Shown here piece after piece: positions 8,419-17,807 of a stretch of DNA of 59,462 nucleotides; the first letter of the stretch is position 1; every line of letters starts with the position of its first letter. The notes below the pieces were generated by a model, which searched no databases, had not been told where the DNA came from, and saw only the letters and a program-made list of their open reading frames with translations. Origin of the DNA: Burkholderia catarinensis (GTDB lineage Bacteria > Pseudomonadota > Gammaproteobacteria > Burkholderiales > Burkholderiaceae); assembly GCF_001883705.2 (NCBI RefSeq), contig NZ_MDEQ02000037.1, positions 1-59,462 of the forward strand. The letters run 5' to 3'. The position numbers were made by a program, and so were the translations under genes.

Positions 8419-9654
8419 TCACGCGGCACGCAGCGCCCATTCGACATGCTCGCGCACGACCGGCGACGGATCGTCGGCCCGCGCACGCAACGCGGCGACG
8501 ATCGCGTCGCGCGCCGGCGGCGCGAGCCGGTCCGCGCCGGCACGCAGCGCATTGCCGAGCCCGACCGCGAGATTGCGCAGCCAGCTTTCGTAGCCGATGC
8601 GCCGGATCGCGCTGCCCTGCATCCGCGTATCGAACGCTTCCGCGTCCCACGCGAACAGCTCGACGAGCGTCGCGCGGTCGAGGCCGTGCCGCACGTCGAA
8701 ATCGGCGACGGGCGCGGCCTGCGCGAACTTGTTCCACGGGCACACGAGCTGGCAGTCGTCGCAGCCGTACACGCGATTGCCGATCATCGGCCGCAGCGGT
8801 TCGGGGATGCTGCCTTTCAGTTCGATCGTCAGGTACGAGATGCAGCGGCGCGCGTCGACGCGATACGGCTCGACGATCGCCCCGGTCGGGCATGCGCCGA
8901 TGCAGCGCGTGCAACTGCCGCAGTGCGCGCCGGGCGTCTCGGGCGCGGTGTCGGGCGACGTGTGCGCGTCGGTCGGCAGCGGAACGTCGACGTAGATCTC
9001 GCCGAGGAAGAACAGCGAACCGGCATCGCGCTGCAGCAGCAGCGTGTGCTTGCCGCGCCAGCCGACGCCGGCCTTCTGCGCGAGCTCGACCTCGAGCACG
9101 GGCGCCGAATCGGTGAACACGCGATAGCCGAACGCGCCGATCTCGCGCTCGATGCGCTCCGCGAGCGTCTGCAGCCGGTTGCGCAGCACCTTGTGATAGT
9201 CGCGGCCGCGCGCGTAGATCGACACGACGGCCGCCTGCGGATCGTCGAGGCGTGCCCGTTCGCGTGCGCGCCAGTCGTGCAGCACGAGCGCGCCCGGCTC
9301 GCCGTCGGGCGCGCCGGCGGCGAGCGTTTCGGCCGGCAAATAGGCGAGCCGCACGGAAATCACGCGTCGCGTACCGGCCACAAGTTCGGCCGGCCGCGCG
9401 CGTTTCATCCCATGTTTCGCCATATAATCCATTTCGCCGTGGTACCCGGCGTCCAGCCAGGCGGCGAGGCCTGCTTCGGCATCCGAGAGATCGGTATCGC
9501 TGATGCCGATCGCCCCGAAACCCAATTCGCGCCCCCACGCCCTGATGCGAGCGGCGAGCGCAGTCAACGCCGCATCATCGAGCGCGCACGGCGCCGCGCC
9601 TTCGGTAAGAGTCGAAGGCCTGTCGGATGCGGCGAGTTCCGGTAATCGGTTCAT
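8419..9654 (-). CDS. queG: Epoxyqueuosine reductase
   Basis: A 411-residue cytoplasmic cobalamin/iron-sulfur enzyme that does the last step of queuosine tRNA modification, epoxyqueuosine to queuosine. Two ferredoxin-type clusters are visible: CGSCTRCIGACPTGAI and CDDCQLVCPWNKFA. GWRGKHTLLL and GSLFFLGEIYVD are family signatures. The C-terminal third is a HEAT-like repeat region. The first 35 residues are a poorly conserved extension. It starts only 17 bases from tsaE on the opposite strand and leads the queG-ogt-xerD cluster. Confidence 0.95.
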   Translation of the reverse strand: MNRLPELAASDRPSTLTEGAAPCALDDAALTALAARIRAWGRELGFGAIGISDTDLSDAEAGLAAWLDAGYHGEMDYMAKHGMKRARPAELVAGTRRVISVRLAYLPAETLAAGAPDGEPGALVLHDWRARERARLDDPQAAVVSIYARGRDYHKVLRNRLQTLAERIEREIGAFGYRVFTDSAPVLEVELAQKAGVGWRGKHTLLLQRDAGSLFFLGEIYVDVPLPTDAHTSPDTAPETPGAHCGSCTRCIGACPTGAIVEPYRVDARRCISYLTIELKGSIPEPLRPMIGNRVYGCDDCQLVCPWNKFAQAAPVADFDVRHGLDRATLVELFAWDAEAFDTRMQGSAIRRIGYESWLRNLAVGLGNALRAGADRLAPPARDAIVAALRARADDPSPVVREHVEWALRAA

Positions 9655-9671
9655 CGCACTATTTTACGAGA

Positions 9672-10226
9672 ATGCCAGCCACGCCCAGTCATCAGCCTCA
9701 TGACGCCATGCTACCCGCCCCGTTCGCGGAGCGCGTGATCGCACTCGCCGACGAAGCGGCGACCGAGGCCTTCGGCACCCGCTTCGCGCACGCGCTCGAT
9801 GCGGCGCGCGCCGACCTCTCCCGCGCGCACGCGTTCGACGGGCTGCAAATCCAGCTGGTCGGCGATCTCGGCGCGGGCAAGACGACCCTCGTGCGCGCGA
9901 TCCTGCGCGGCCTCGGCCACCCGGGACGCGTGCGCAGCCCGACCTATACGCTCGTCGAGCCGTACGCGCTCGAACGCAGCGATGGGGAACTCGAGGTCTA
10001 TCACTTCGATCTGTATCGATTCAACGATCCGGCCGAATGGTCCGATGCAGGCTTTCGCGAATATTTCAATTCCAGCGCGATCTGCCTCGTCGAATGGCCG
10101 CAACAGGCAGGCGCGCTGCTCGGCGTGCCCGATCTGGTTTTCTCGCTCGACGTGGATGGCGACGGCCGCGCCCTCACCGTCCGGGCGTACAGCGCTTCAG
10201 GAAAGGCATGTCTCGAAAGATGTTGA
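9672..10226 (+). CDS. tsaE: tRNA t6A biosynthesis ATPase TsaE
   Basis: A protein of 184 residues from this ATG, or 172 if translation begins at the ATG at 9708, which aligns better with the usual family start. TsaE is the P-loop ATPase that works with TsaB and TsaD to make threonylcarbamoyladenosine on ANN-decoding tRNAs. Walker A is GDLGAGKTTLVR. The following SPTYTLVEPY, YHFDLYRF and CLVEWPQQ are the classic TsaE signatures. Its end overlaps amiC by 19 bases, so the two are translated from one message, as in many Proteobacteria. Confidence 0.94.
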   Translation: MPATPSHQPHDAMLPAPFAERVIALADEAATEAFGTRFAHALDAARADLSRAHAFDGLQIQLVGDLGAGKTTLVRAILRGLGHPGRVRSPTYTLVEPYALERSDGELEVYHFDLYRFNDPAEWSDAGFREYFNSSAICLVEWPQQAGALLGVPDLVFSLDVDGDGRALTVRAYSASGKACLERC

Positions 10227-11737
10227 TCAAACCGTTCCGCTCGATCGAATCGGCGGCCACCGCGACGCATAACTGGCGGCGCCGCCAGATCCTGCGCGCG
10301 GGGGCATCGACGCTGGTGCTCGGCCTCGTCGCGCCGCGGCTCGCGCACGCGTCGTCGGTGCTCGGCGTGCGCGTCTGGCCCGCGCGCGATTACACGCGCG
10401 TCACGATCGAATCCGACCAGCCGCTGCAGAATAGCCAACAGCTGCTGCAGGGTCCCGACCGTCTCGTCGTCGACCTGAGCGGCCTCGATCTCGACCAGGC
10501 GCTGCGCGACCTCGTGTCGAAAATCGCGCCGAACGATCCGCAGATCCAGTCGGTGCGCGTCGGCCAGTATCAGCCGCACGTCGTGCGGATGGTGTTCGAC
10601 CTGAAAGGCTCGGTGAAGCCGCAGGTGTTCACGCTGCCGCCGGTCGGCACCTACAAGTATCGGCTCGTGTTCGACCTGTATCCGGCCGTCGCGCCCGATC
10701 CGCTGTCCGACCTGATCGCGCAGACGGAACGCAAGGAACAGGCGCTCAACGACTCGGCGCGCGCACAGCAGATGCAGCCGCCGACCGCGCTGAACGGCCC
10801 GGGCGTGCCGCCGCCGCCCGCCGCGGGCGACAACAGCGACGCATTCTTCCAGCGTTTCGCGCAGAGCACGCCTGCCACGCCGCACACGCCGCCCGCCGCC
10901 GGCACGCCTGCGACGCCCGCGAAGCCGGCCGTCAAGCCGCCGCCCGTCATCGCCCGCCGCGACAACAGCGACGACGACGGCGACACCTACAAGTTCACCG
11001 CGCCGAAATCCGGCAAGGGCGGCACCGTACGCCTGCTGACGGTCGCGATCGATCCGGGCCACGGCGGCGAGGATCCGGGCGCGATCGGCGGCGGCGGCAC
11101 GTACGAGAAGCACATCGCGCTCGACATCGCGAAGAAGCTGCGCGCGAAGATCGACGGCGCGCCGAACATGCGCGCGATGATGACGCGCGACGCCGACTTC
11201 TTCGTGCCGCTGAACGTGCGCGTGCAGAAGGCGCGCCGCGTGGGCGCCGACCTGTTCGTGTCGATCCACGCGGACGCGTTCACGACGCCGTCCGCGCGCG
11301 GCTCGTCGGTGTTCGCGCTGTCCGACCACGGCGCGACGAGCGCCGCGGCGCGCTGGATGGCGAACAAGGAAAATTCGTCCGACCTGATCGGCGGCATCAA
11401 CATCAAGACGGCGGACGCGGCCGTGAACCGCGCGCTGTTCGACATGTCGACGACCGCGCAGATCCGCGACTCGCTGCGCTACGGCAACTACGTGCTGAAG
11501 GAAGTCGGCGGCATCAACAAGCTGCACAAGGGCTCGGTCGAGCAGGCCGGGTTCGCGGTGCTGAAGGCGCCCGACATTCCGTCGATCCTCGTCGAGACGG
11601 CATTCATCAGCAACCCGGAAGAAGAGAGCCGGCTGAACGACGACAGCTATCGCGACCAGATGGCCGACGCAATCTTCCGCGGCATCAAGCGCTATTTCGC
11701 CGCGAATCCGCCGCTCGCGAAGAACCGGATGGCCTGA
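10208..11737 (+). CDS. amiC: N-acetylmuramoyl-L-alanine amidase AmiC
   Basis: A 509-residue periplasmic amidase that cuts peptidoglycan cross-wall material during daughter-cell separation. It starts with a Tat-type signal: NWRRRQILRAG, a hydrophobic stretch and an AHA cleavage region near residue 47. An AMIN domain follows (about 50-155), then a long Pro/Ala/Thr-rich linker (about 185-255) and a zinc Amidase_3 domain with IDPGHGGEDPGAIG, the Glu in TYEKHIALD and SIHADAF. The start lies within tsaE. Paralogues AmiA/B lack the AMIN domain or the Tat signal, so AmiC is the best name. Confidence 0.93.
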   Translation: MSRKMLIKPFRSIESAATATHNWRRRQILRAGASTLVLGLVAPRLAHASSVLGVRVWPARDYTRVTIESDQPLQNSQQLLQGPDRLVVDLSGLDLDQALRDLVSKIAPNDPQIQSVRVGQYQPHVVRMVFDLKGSVKPQVFTLPPVGTYKYRLVFDLYPAVAPDPLSDLIAQTERKEQALNDSARAQQMQPPTALNGPGVPPPPAAGDNSDAFFQRFAQSTPATPHTPPAAGTPATPAKPAVKPPPVIARRDNSDDDGDTYKFTAPKSGKGGTVRLLTVAIDPGHGGEDPGAIGGGGTYEKHIALDIAKKLRAKIDGAPNMRAMMTRDADFFVPLNVRVQKARRVGADLFVSIHADAFTTPSARGSSVFALSDHGATSAAARWMANKENSSDLIGGINIKTADAAVNRALFDMSTTAQIRDSLRYGNYVLKEVGGINKLHKGSVEQAGFAVLKAPDIPSILVETAFISNPEEESRLNDDSYRDQMADAIFRGIKRYFAANPPLAKNRMA

Positions 11738-11765
11738 CGGCGTCCCTGGCCGTCCCTTCCCCGCC

Positions 11766-11788
11766 GCCGGCACGCAGCGCGTGCCGGC
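11766..11788. terminator. GC-rich hairpin between amiC and the EamA gene
   Basis: A perfect ten-base stem, GCCGGCACGC / GCGTGCCGGC, around an AGC loop, in the 54-base gap between two convergent stops. It has no T tract, so it may be a weak or Rho-assisted terminator or a 3'-end stabiliser. Confidence 0.5.
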
Positions 11789-11791
11789 GCG

Positions 11792-12673
11792 TCACGAGGC
11801 CGCGAAGCGGCGCATCAGTTTCCCGCCGAACACGTTCACCGCGAGCCCGCCCATCACGAGCGCCGTGCCGATCAGTTGCGTGCGCGTCAGATGTTCGTCG
11901 AGCAGCAGCGCCGACGACGCGAGGCCGACGATCGGCACCAGCAGCGAGAACTGCGCGACCTGCGCGGCCGGGTAGCGCGACAGCAGGCGGCTCCACAGCC
12001 CGTAGCCGAGCAGCGTCGCGACGAACGCGAGATAGGCGACCGCGAAGAGGGACGCGCCGTTCAGCCCGGCGAGCGCGGTCGCGATCCGCTGCGGCCCCTC
12101 GAACCACAGCGACAGCAGGAAGAACGGCACGGGCGGCACGAGGCTCGCCCACACGACGAGCGACACGAGGTTCGCTTTGCCGACCTTCTTCGTGACGATG
12201 TTGCCGAACGCCCACATCGCCGCCGAGCAGATCGTCAGCAAGAAGCCCGCGAGCGTCATCGCGCGGCCGCCCTGCGCCGCGATCACGACGAGCCCGCCCG
12301 CGGCGATCGCGAGCCCGGCCAGGTTCTGCATGCGCAGCCGCTCGCCGAGGAACAGCATCGCGAACACGAGCGTGAAGAACGCCTGCGACTGCAGCACGAG
12401 CGACGCGAGGCCGGCCGGCATGCCGACGTACATGCCCGTGAACAGGAACACGAACTGGCCGAGCTGGATCGTCGCGCCGTACAGCACCAGCAGGCGCCAC
12501 GGAATCTGCGGCCGGCGCACGAAGAACACCGCGGGCACGGCCGCGAGCGTGAAGCGCAGCGCGCCGAGCAGCATCGGCGGCATGCCGTGCAGGCCGACCT
12601 TGATCACGACGAAGTTCACGCCCCACGCCAGGATCACGACCAGCGCGAGCAGCAAGTCCTTCGGGGCCATCAT
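11792..12673 (-). CDS. EamA/DMT-family exporter
   Basis: A 293-residue inner-membrane protein with ten hydrophobic segments in two EamA repeats (about residues 5-135 and 150-285). These proteins export amino acids or other metabolites by the drug/metabolite transporter fold. WGVNFVVIKVGLHGMPP at the N-terminus and FLGERL/LLDEHLT at the repeat ends are family features. The start is the first of two adjacent ATGs, chosen because GGAG lies six bases upstream of it. The best-known relative by pattern is YdcZ/EamA-like O-acetylserine exporters, but the substrate cannot be assigned. It is divergent from the pirin gene. Confidence 0.85.
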   Translation of the reverse strand: MMAPKDLLLALVVILAWGVNFVVIKVGLHGMPPMLLGALRFTLAAVPAVFFVRRPQIPWRLLVLYGATIQLGQFVFLFTGMYVGMPAGLASLVLQSQAFFTLVFAMLFLGERLRMQNLAGLAIAAGGLVVIAAQGGRAMTLAGFLLTICSAAMWAFGNIVTKKVGKANLVSLVVWASLVPPVPFFLLSLWFEGPQRIATALAGLNGASLFAVAYLAFVATLLGYGLWSRLLSRYPAAQVAQFSLLVPIVGLASSALLLDEHLTRTQLIGTALVMGGLAVNVFGGKLMRRFAAS

Positions 12674-12922
12674 CGGCGTCTCCTCGATTGTCGAATCGTT
12701 GTGCAAAGTGCCCCGGCCCTGTCGCGTCGCGCCAGGCTCCCCGGGGGCATCCCGCAACGGGACTTCCTTCGGGGCGGAAAACTCGGGGCGGCCCGGCGTT
12801 TTCTTGGAAGCCGGTCAGTCTACCGGGTTTCGGCACCCGGCCCGATACCCGCGCGGCGCGCATGGAATCGGCGGCGGGCCAGTACAATGACCGGCATCCC
12901 CCGCCGCCCTACAGGACCCGCC

Positions 12923-13804
12923 ATGACCGATCCGATCAAAGCCCTGCTGAAGCCGCACGTGCGCGACATCGGCAACCTGCAGGTGCGCCGCACGCTGCCC
13001 GCGCTCGCCGCGCGCCTCGTCGGCCCGTTCATCTTCTTCGATCACATGGGGCCCGCCACGCTGCCGCCCGGCACGGGGCTCGACGTGCGCCCGCACCCGC
13101 ATATCGGGCTCGCCACCGTCACCTACCTGTTCGACGGCGCGATCCTGCACCGCGACAGCCTCGGCTCGCGGCAGGAAATCGTGCCGGGCGACGTGAACTG
13201 GATGACGGCCGGCCGCGGGATCGTCCACTCCGAACGCACGCCCGACGCGCAGCGCGAAAACGGCCACACCGTGCACGGGATCCAGACCTGGGTCGCGCTG
13301 CCGCGCGCGCACGAGACGACCGAGCCGTCGTTCGAGCACCATGCGGCCGACACGCTGCCGAAGCGCGACGAAGACGGCGTATCGCTGACGGTGATCGCCG
13401 GCGACGCGTTCGGGCTGCGCTCGCCGGTCACGACGTTCTCGCGCACGCTGTATGTCGCGGCCGAGTTCGCGGCCGGCGGCCGGATCGAACTCGACGCGGC
13501 GCACGAGGAGCGCGCGGTCTACGTGGTCGACGGCGAGCTCGCGATCGACGGCACGCCGGTGCCGGCCGAGCAGATGGCCGTGCTCGCGCCGGGCGCGGCG
13601 GTCACGCTGACGAGCGGCAGCGGCGCGCGCGCGATGCTGCTCGGCGGCGACAGGATCGACGGCGAGCGCTTCATCGAGTGGAATTTCGTCGCCAGCAGCC
13701 GCGCTGCGATCGAGCACGCGAAGCAGGCCTGGACGCGCCAGGAAATGGGCAAGGTGCCGGGCGAGACCGAGTGGATTCCGCTGCCCGAGACGAAGCCGCG
13801 TTGA
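12923..13804 (+). CDS. Pirin family protein
   Basis: A 293-residue bicupin. The metal-binding motif of the N-terminal cupin is visible as the His-rich run RPHPHIGLATVTYLF, followed by GSRQEIVPGDVNWMTAGRGIVHSER. The C-terminal Pirin_C domain covers about residues 175-280. Some pirins have quercetin dioxygenase activity and others bind regulators; the role here is open. The start follows ACAGGA at 12911-12916. It reads towards cnoX, 52 bases downstream. Confidence 0.92.
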   Translation: MTDPIKALLKPHVRDIGNLQVRRTLPALAARLVGPFIFFDHMGPATLPPGTGLDVRPHPHIGLATVTYLFDGAILHRDSLGSRQEIVPGDVNWMTAGRGIVHSERTPDAQRENGHTVHGIQTWVALPRAHETTEPSFEHHAADTLPKRDEDGVSLTVIAGDAFGLRSPVTTFSRTLYVAAEFAAGGRIELDAAHEERAVYVVDGELAIDGTPVPAEQMAVLAPGAAVTLTSGSGARAMLLGGDRIDGERFIEWNFVASSRAAIEHAKQAWTRQEMGKVPGETEWIPLPETKPR

Positions 13805-13856
13805 AAAAGGGGCACGCCGCCCCCATCCTGACGATATTCGAACGGAAGAGAACGCC

Positions 13857-14705
13857 ATGGACACCACGCTTGCCACATTCGAGAAAGACGTCATCGAGGC
13901 GTCGCTGGACATGCCCGTGCTGGTCGACTTCTGGGCGCCGTGGTGCGGCCCCTGCAAGACGCTCGGCCCGCTGCTGGAAAAGCTCGAAGGCGACTACGAA
14001 GGCCGCTGGAAGCTCGTGAAGGTCAACGTCGACGAGAACCAGGAACTCGCCGCGCACTTCCAGACGCGCAGCATCCCGCACGTGATCGCGTTCGCCGACG
14101 GGCGCCCGGTCGACCAGTTCGTCGGCGTGCTGCCCGAAGGCCAGTTGCGCGCGTTCCTCGACCGGCTGCTGCCGGCGCCCGAGGAAGCCGAACGCCGCGC
14201 CGCGCAGTACGCGATGGCCGAGTCGCGCTACGACGATGCGCTCACGCACCTCGAAGCGGCGCTCGCGCTGAACCCCGGCTTCGACGACGCACGCCTCGAC
14301 CTGATCGAACTGCTGCTCGCGAGCAACCAGGTCGACGCCGCGCGCACGGAGACCGAGCGCCTGTCGCCGCAGACCGCGCAAGGCGACGATCCGCGCTACC
14401 AGGCGATCAAGACCCGCTTCGACGCGCTCGAAGCCACGGCCGACCTGCCGCCGACCGACGCGCTCGAAGCGCGCATCGCGGCGAACCCGGGCGACCTCGA
14501 CGCGCGCTTCGACCTCGCGCAGAGCCTGATCGCGCGGCGCGCGTACGAAGGCGCGCTGGAACAGTTGCTGGAAATCGTGACGCGCGACCGCGCGTACGGC
14601 GACGATCTCGGCCGCCGCACGATGATCTCGGTGTTCGAAATGGCCGGCGATCGCCCCGACCTCGTCGCCGGATGGCGGCGCAAGCTGAGCATGGCGCTCA
14701 ACTGA
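13857..14705 (+). CDS. cnoX: Thioredoxin-TPR protein, CnoX/YbbN type
   Basis: A 282-residue cytoplasmic protein. Residues 1-110 form a thioredoxin domain with an intact WCGPC redox site (FWAPWCGPCKTLGP). Residues 115-280 are tetratricopeptide-like helices. In E. coli the homologue is a chaperedoxin that protects proteins from over-oxidation by bleach and hands clients to GroEL; that protein has lost the CXXC pair, but this one keeps it, so it should be redox-active. No signal peptide. It follows the pirin gene on the same strand. Confidence 0.9.
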   Translation: MDTTLATFEKDVIEASLDMPVLVDFWAPWCGPCKTLGPLLEKLEGDYEGRWKLVKVNVDENQELAAHFQTRSIPHVIAFADGRPVDQFVGVLPEGQLRAFLDRLLPAPEEAERRAAQYAMAESRYDDALTHLEAALALNPGFDDARLDLIELLLASNQVDAARTETERLSPQTAQGDDPRYQAIKTRFDALEATADLPPTDALEARIAANPGDLDARFDLAQSLIARRAYEGALEQLLEIVTRDRAYGDDLGRRTMISVFEMAGDRPDLVAGWRRKLSMALN

Positions 14706-14715
14706 CGTGTAGCCG

Positions 14716-14812
14716 GCCGGGCCGCAACGGCCCGGCTGAATCGCCGTATCGCTGTATCGCCGGCGGCGCGTGACCCGCGCCGCAGCATCCATCGATGCCC
14801 GCGCTTCGCGGG
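14716..14812. terminator. Two hairpins between convergent cnoX and tcdA
   Basis: Stem GCCGGGCC / GGCCCGGC with a GCAAC loop (14716-14736) follows cnoX. Stem CCCGCG / CGCGGG with a CTT loop (14798-14812) lies directly after the tcdA stop on the other strand. Neither has a clear T run, so their terminator role is inferred. Confidence 0.45.
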
Positions 14813-15670
14813 TCAGCCGGCGGCCTGCGCCGCGATCGCGCGCAGCGCATGCGCCGCGGCCGCGAAACCGAAGCTCGCGGTCACGCACACGCTCGAACCG
14901 AATCCCGCACAGTTGAGCCCCGCGACGTGCGCGGCCGTGGACGGCTCCGCGCCGTCCTCGATGTCGCAGGCGGCCGCTTCCGGATAGATCAGCGGCTCGT
15001 CCGAATACACGGCACTGACCTTGAAACGCGCCTTCGGCCCGCGCGGGAAGCCGTGCTGCTTGCGCAACTGCGCGCGCACCTTCGACAGCAGCGGATCCTG
15101 GATCGTCAGCGCGAGATCGTCGATCCGGATGCGCGTCGGGTCGAGCTGGCCGCCCGCGCCGCCGACGACGATAAGCGGCTGCCGCTTCGCGACACACCAC
15201 GCGATCAGCGCCACCTTCGTACGCACGCTGTCGATCGCGTCGATCACGTAGTCGAAGCCGCCGCCGAGCAGCGCATCGAAGTTGTCGGGCTCGGCGAAAT
15301 CCTCGATCCGGTTCACGCGGCACGCGGGATCGATCAGCGCGATCCGCTCGGCCATCGCGTCGACCTTCGGCTTGCCGTAATTGCCGTCGAGCGCATGGAT
15401 CTGCCGGTTGGTATTGCTTTCCGCGACGTTGTCGAGATCGATCAGCGTCAGCGTGCCGACCGCGTTGCGCGCGAGCGCCTCGGCCACCCACGACCCGACG
15501 CCGCCGATCCCGATCACCGCGACATGCGCGCGCTCGAAAGCGGCCGCCGCCGGCGCGCCGTACAGCCGCGCGACGCCGCCGAAACGCCGCGCTCGATCCA
15601 CGTCAAGCTGGATTGTCGGGGTCGGGGTAAGATCAGAAAAACTGGGCGGGGCAGCGTCGGCAGCGGACAT
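14813..15670 (-). CDS. tcdA: tRNA t6A dehydratase (TcdA/CsdL)
   Basis: A 285-residue E1-like ThiF/MoeB-family enzyme. Relatives use ATP to cyclise t6A at tRNA position 37 to ct6A. The nucleotide loop VIGIGGVGSWVAEALAR lies near residue 50. LIDLDNVAESNTNRQIHAL and the later DAIDSVRTK and VGGAGGQLDPTRI match TcdA. The start MSAADAAPPSF was chosen because the preceding open stretch crosses the promoter zone. It works in the same tRNA modification as tsaE in this window, though not in the same operon. It converges on cnoX. Confidence 0.9.
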   Translation of the reverse strand: MSAADAAPPSFSDLTPTPTIQLDVDRARRFGGVARLYGAPAAAAFERAHVAVIGIGGVGSWVAEALARNAVGTLTLIDLDNVAESNTNRQIHALDGNYGKPKVDAMAERIALIDPACRVNRIEDFAEPDNFDALLGGGFDYVIDAIDSVRTKVALIAWCVAKRQPLIVVGGAGGQLDPTRIRIDDLALTIQDPLLSKVRAQLRKQHGFPRGPKARFKVSAVYSDEPLIYPEAAACDIEDGAEPSTAAHVAGLNCAGFGSSVCVTASFGFAAAAHALRAIAAQAAG

Positions 15671-15798
15671 GGCAGCAAGGAAAACGTAAGTCGAGCAGCC
15701 CTCTATTTTGCCTGAACTCCCCGCTCGCACGCGCCACTGTGCACGCACGATTCTTGCGCGTTCGCTACAATGGTTCCAGATTGAAGCGTTTGCATAAC

Positions 15799-16443
15799 AT
15801 GACCACACTCGCCGATCTCCGCATCAATTATTCACGTGCCTCGCTCGACGAAGTCGATGCCGCCCACGATCCTTTCGCCCAGTTCGACCGCTGGTTCAAG
15901 GAGGCGCTCGCCGCCAAACTGCCCGAGCCGAACACGATGACGCTCGCGACCGTCGGCGCCGACGGCCGGCCGTCAGCCCGGATCGTGCTCATCAAGGGCG
16001 TCGACGAACGCGGGTTCGTGTTCTTTACCAATTACGAAAGCCGCAAGGGGCGCGATCTCGCCGCGCATCCGCAAGCGGCGCTGCTGTTCTACTGGATCGA
16101 ACTCGAGCGCCAGGTGCGCATCGAAGGCCGGATCGAGAAAACCAGCGCCGAAGAAAGCGACCGCTATTTCGCGTCGCGCCCGCTCGGCTCGCGCATCGGC
16201 GCCTGGGCGTCGGAGCAGAGCGCCGTGATCGACAGCCGCGCGACGCTCGAAGCGCAGGAAAGGGCCGTCAGCGAACGCTACGGCGACAACCCACCGCGCC
16301 CGCCGCACTGGGGCGGCTATCGCCTCGTGCCCGACTCGATCGAGTTCTGGCAGGGGCGCCCGTCGCGGCTGCACGACCGCCTGCTCTATACGCGCGACGC
16401 CGACGCATCGCCGAACTGGACGATCTCGCGCCTGTCGCCGTAA
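15799..16443 (+). CDS. pdxH: Pyridoxamine 5'-phosphate oxidase
   Basis: A 214-residue FMN enzyme that oxidises PNP and PMP to pyridoxal phosphate, the last step of B6 synthesis and salvage. Family signatures are PNTMTLATVGADGRPSAR, VLIKGVDERGFVFFTNYES, RQVRIEGRIEK and the C-terminal WGGYRLVPDSIEFWQGRPSR. Length agrees with E. coli PdxH (218). It starts divergently from tcdA with 128 bases between. Confidence 0.95.
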   Translation: MTTLADLRINYSRASLDEVDAAHDPFAQFDRWFKEALAAKLPEPNTMTLATVGADGRPSARIVLIKGVDERGFVFFTNYESRKGRDLAAHPQAALLFYWIELERQVRIEGRIEKTSAEESDRYFASRPLGSRIGAWASEQSAVIDSRATLEAQERAVSERYGDNPPRPPHWGGYRLVPDSIEFWQGRPSRLHDRLLYTRDADASPNWTISRLSP

Positions 16444-16485
16444 GCGCGGCGCCGGCACCGCCGGCCGTGTCTCGTGTTGCATCCA

Positions 16486-16513
16486 GGCGCCCGCGCCGCA
16501 AGCGGCGGGCGCC
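16486..16513. terminator. GC-rich hairpin between pdxH and cfa
   Basis: Arms GGCGCCCGC (16486-16494) and GCGGGCGCC (16505-16513), located 43 bases after the pdxH stop. No T tract is present, so a terminator role is tentative. Confidence 0.45.
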
Positions 16514-16563
16514 GGTCAAGATACTTGGCTGTATTCGATTCAACGAACAAACGGAGAATCCAA

Positions 16564-17784
16564 ATGTTCTGGGAAAAGAAGCTGGCACAGTGGGCGGACG
16601 AGGTACGGGCGAAAGCGAACATACCGGCGCGCCTCGTGCTGTGGAACGGCGATCAACTCGATTTCGGCACCTTCAGCGCGCCGCAGGTCACGCTGAAGGT
16701 GAACAGCGCGTCGGCGTTGCCGCTGCTGCTCGAACCGAGCCTCGACAATCTCGGCGAGGCGTACGTGAAGGGCAAGATCGACATCGAAGGCAGGCTGTCG
16801 GACATCATCAACATCAGCTACTCGCTTGCGCGCAGCACGGTGACGAGCGCAAGCAAGCTCGCGCGGGTGAAGCGCTACTTCAATCACTCGAAAAGCACCG
16901 ACAGGAAGGCGATCCAGTATCACTACGACGTCTCGAACGAGTTCTACAAGCTGTGGCTCGACGAGAACATGGTGTACTCGTGCGCGTACTTCGAGAACGG
17001 CGACGAGGATCTTGCCACCGCGCAGATCAAGAAGATCGACCACATCCTGACGAAGATCCGGCTCGAGCCCGGCCAGCGCCTGCTCGACATCGGCTGCGGC
17101 TGGGGCGCGCTCGTGCTGCGCGCCGCGCAGAAGTTCGGCGCGACGTGTCTCGGCGTGACGCTGTCGCAAAACCAGTTCGACCTCGCGACCGCACGCGTGA
17201 AGGCCGCGGGGCTGGAAGACAGGATCGAGATCCGCCTGCAGGATTACCGCGAGGTCGACGGCCAGTTCGACCGCATCACGAGCGTCGGGATGTTCGAGCA
17301 CGTCGGCCGCAAGAACCTGCCGCTCTACTTCTCGCGGGTGCATGACCTGCTCGCCGACGACGGCATCGCGATGAACCACGGGATCACGTCGACCGACGCG
17401 GAAAGCGGCGAAACGGCGCTCGGCGGCGGCGAATTCATCGACCGCTACGTGTTCCCGGACGGCGAGCTGCCGCACATCAGCCTCGCGCTCGAAGCGGCGC
17501 AGCGCGGCGGACTCGAGACAATTGACGTCGAAAGCCTGCGGCGGCACTATGCGCGCACGCTCGATATCTGGACCGAGAACTTCGAAGCGAAGGCCGAAGA
17601 AGCCAGGGCACTTGTCGACGACGAAAAATTCCGCATCTGGCGCGTGTATCTTGCCGGCTGCGCGTATGCGTTCGAGCACGACGACGTGTCGATCTTCCAG
17701 ATCGTGTGCCGCAAGGCCGGGCAGAGCGCGAAGACACTGCCGTGGTCGCGGCGCTATATGTACGAACACGCGCTGCCGCGCTAG
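16564..17784 (+). CDS. cfa: Cyclopropane-fatty-acyl-phospholipid synthase
   Basis: A 406-residue SAM-dependent methyltransferase of the Cfa/CmaS family. It adds a methylene bridge across double bonds of membrane lipid acyl chains. The N-terminal 110 residues are the lipid-binding domain. The SAM loop is LLDIGCGWGALVLRAAQKFG, preceded by IQYHYDVSNEFYKLWLDENMVYSCAYF. GMFEHVG and the C-terminal FQIVCRKAG are typical. Start supported by GGAG at 16553-16556. A DUF72 gene follows after 23 bases on the same strand. Confidence 0.95.
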   Translation: MFWEKKLAQWADEVRAKANIPARLVLWNGDQLDFGTFSAPQVTLKVNSASALPLLLEPSLDNLGEAYVKGKIDIEGRLSDIINISYSLARSTVTSASKLARVKRYFNHSKSTDRKAIQYHYDVSNEFYKLWLDENMVYSCAYFENGDEDLATAQIKKIDHILTKIRLEPGQRLLDIGCGWGALVLRAAQKFGATCLGVTLSQNQFDLATARVKAAGLEDRIEIRLQDYREVDGQFDRITSVGMFEHVGRKNLPLYFSRVHDLLADDGIAMNHGITSTDAESGETALGGGEFIDRYVFPDGELPHISLALEAAQRGGLETIDVESLRRHYARTLDIWTENFEAKAEEARALVDDEKFRIWRVYLAGCAYAFEHDDVSIFQIVCRKAGQSAKTLPWSRRYMYEHALPR

Positions 17785-17807
17785 GCGGCGCTTCACGCTG
17801 AGCATGC

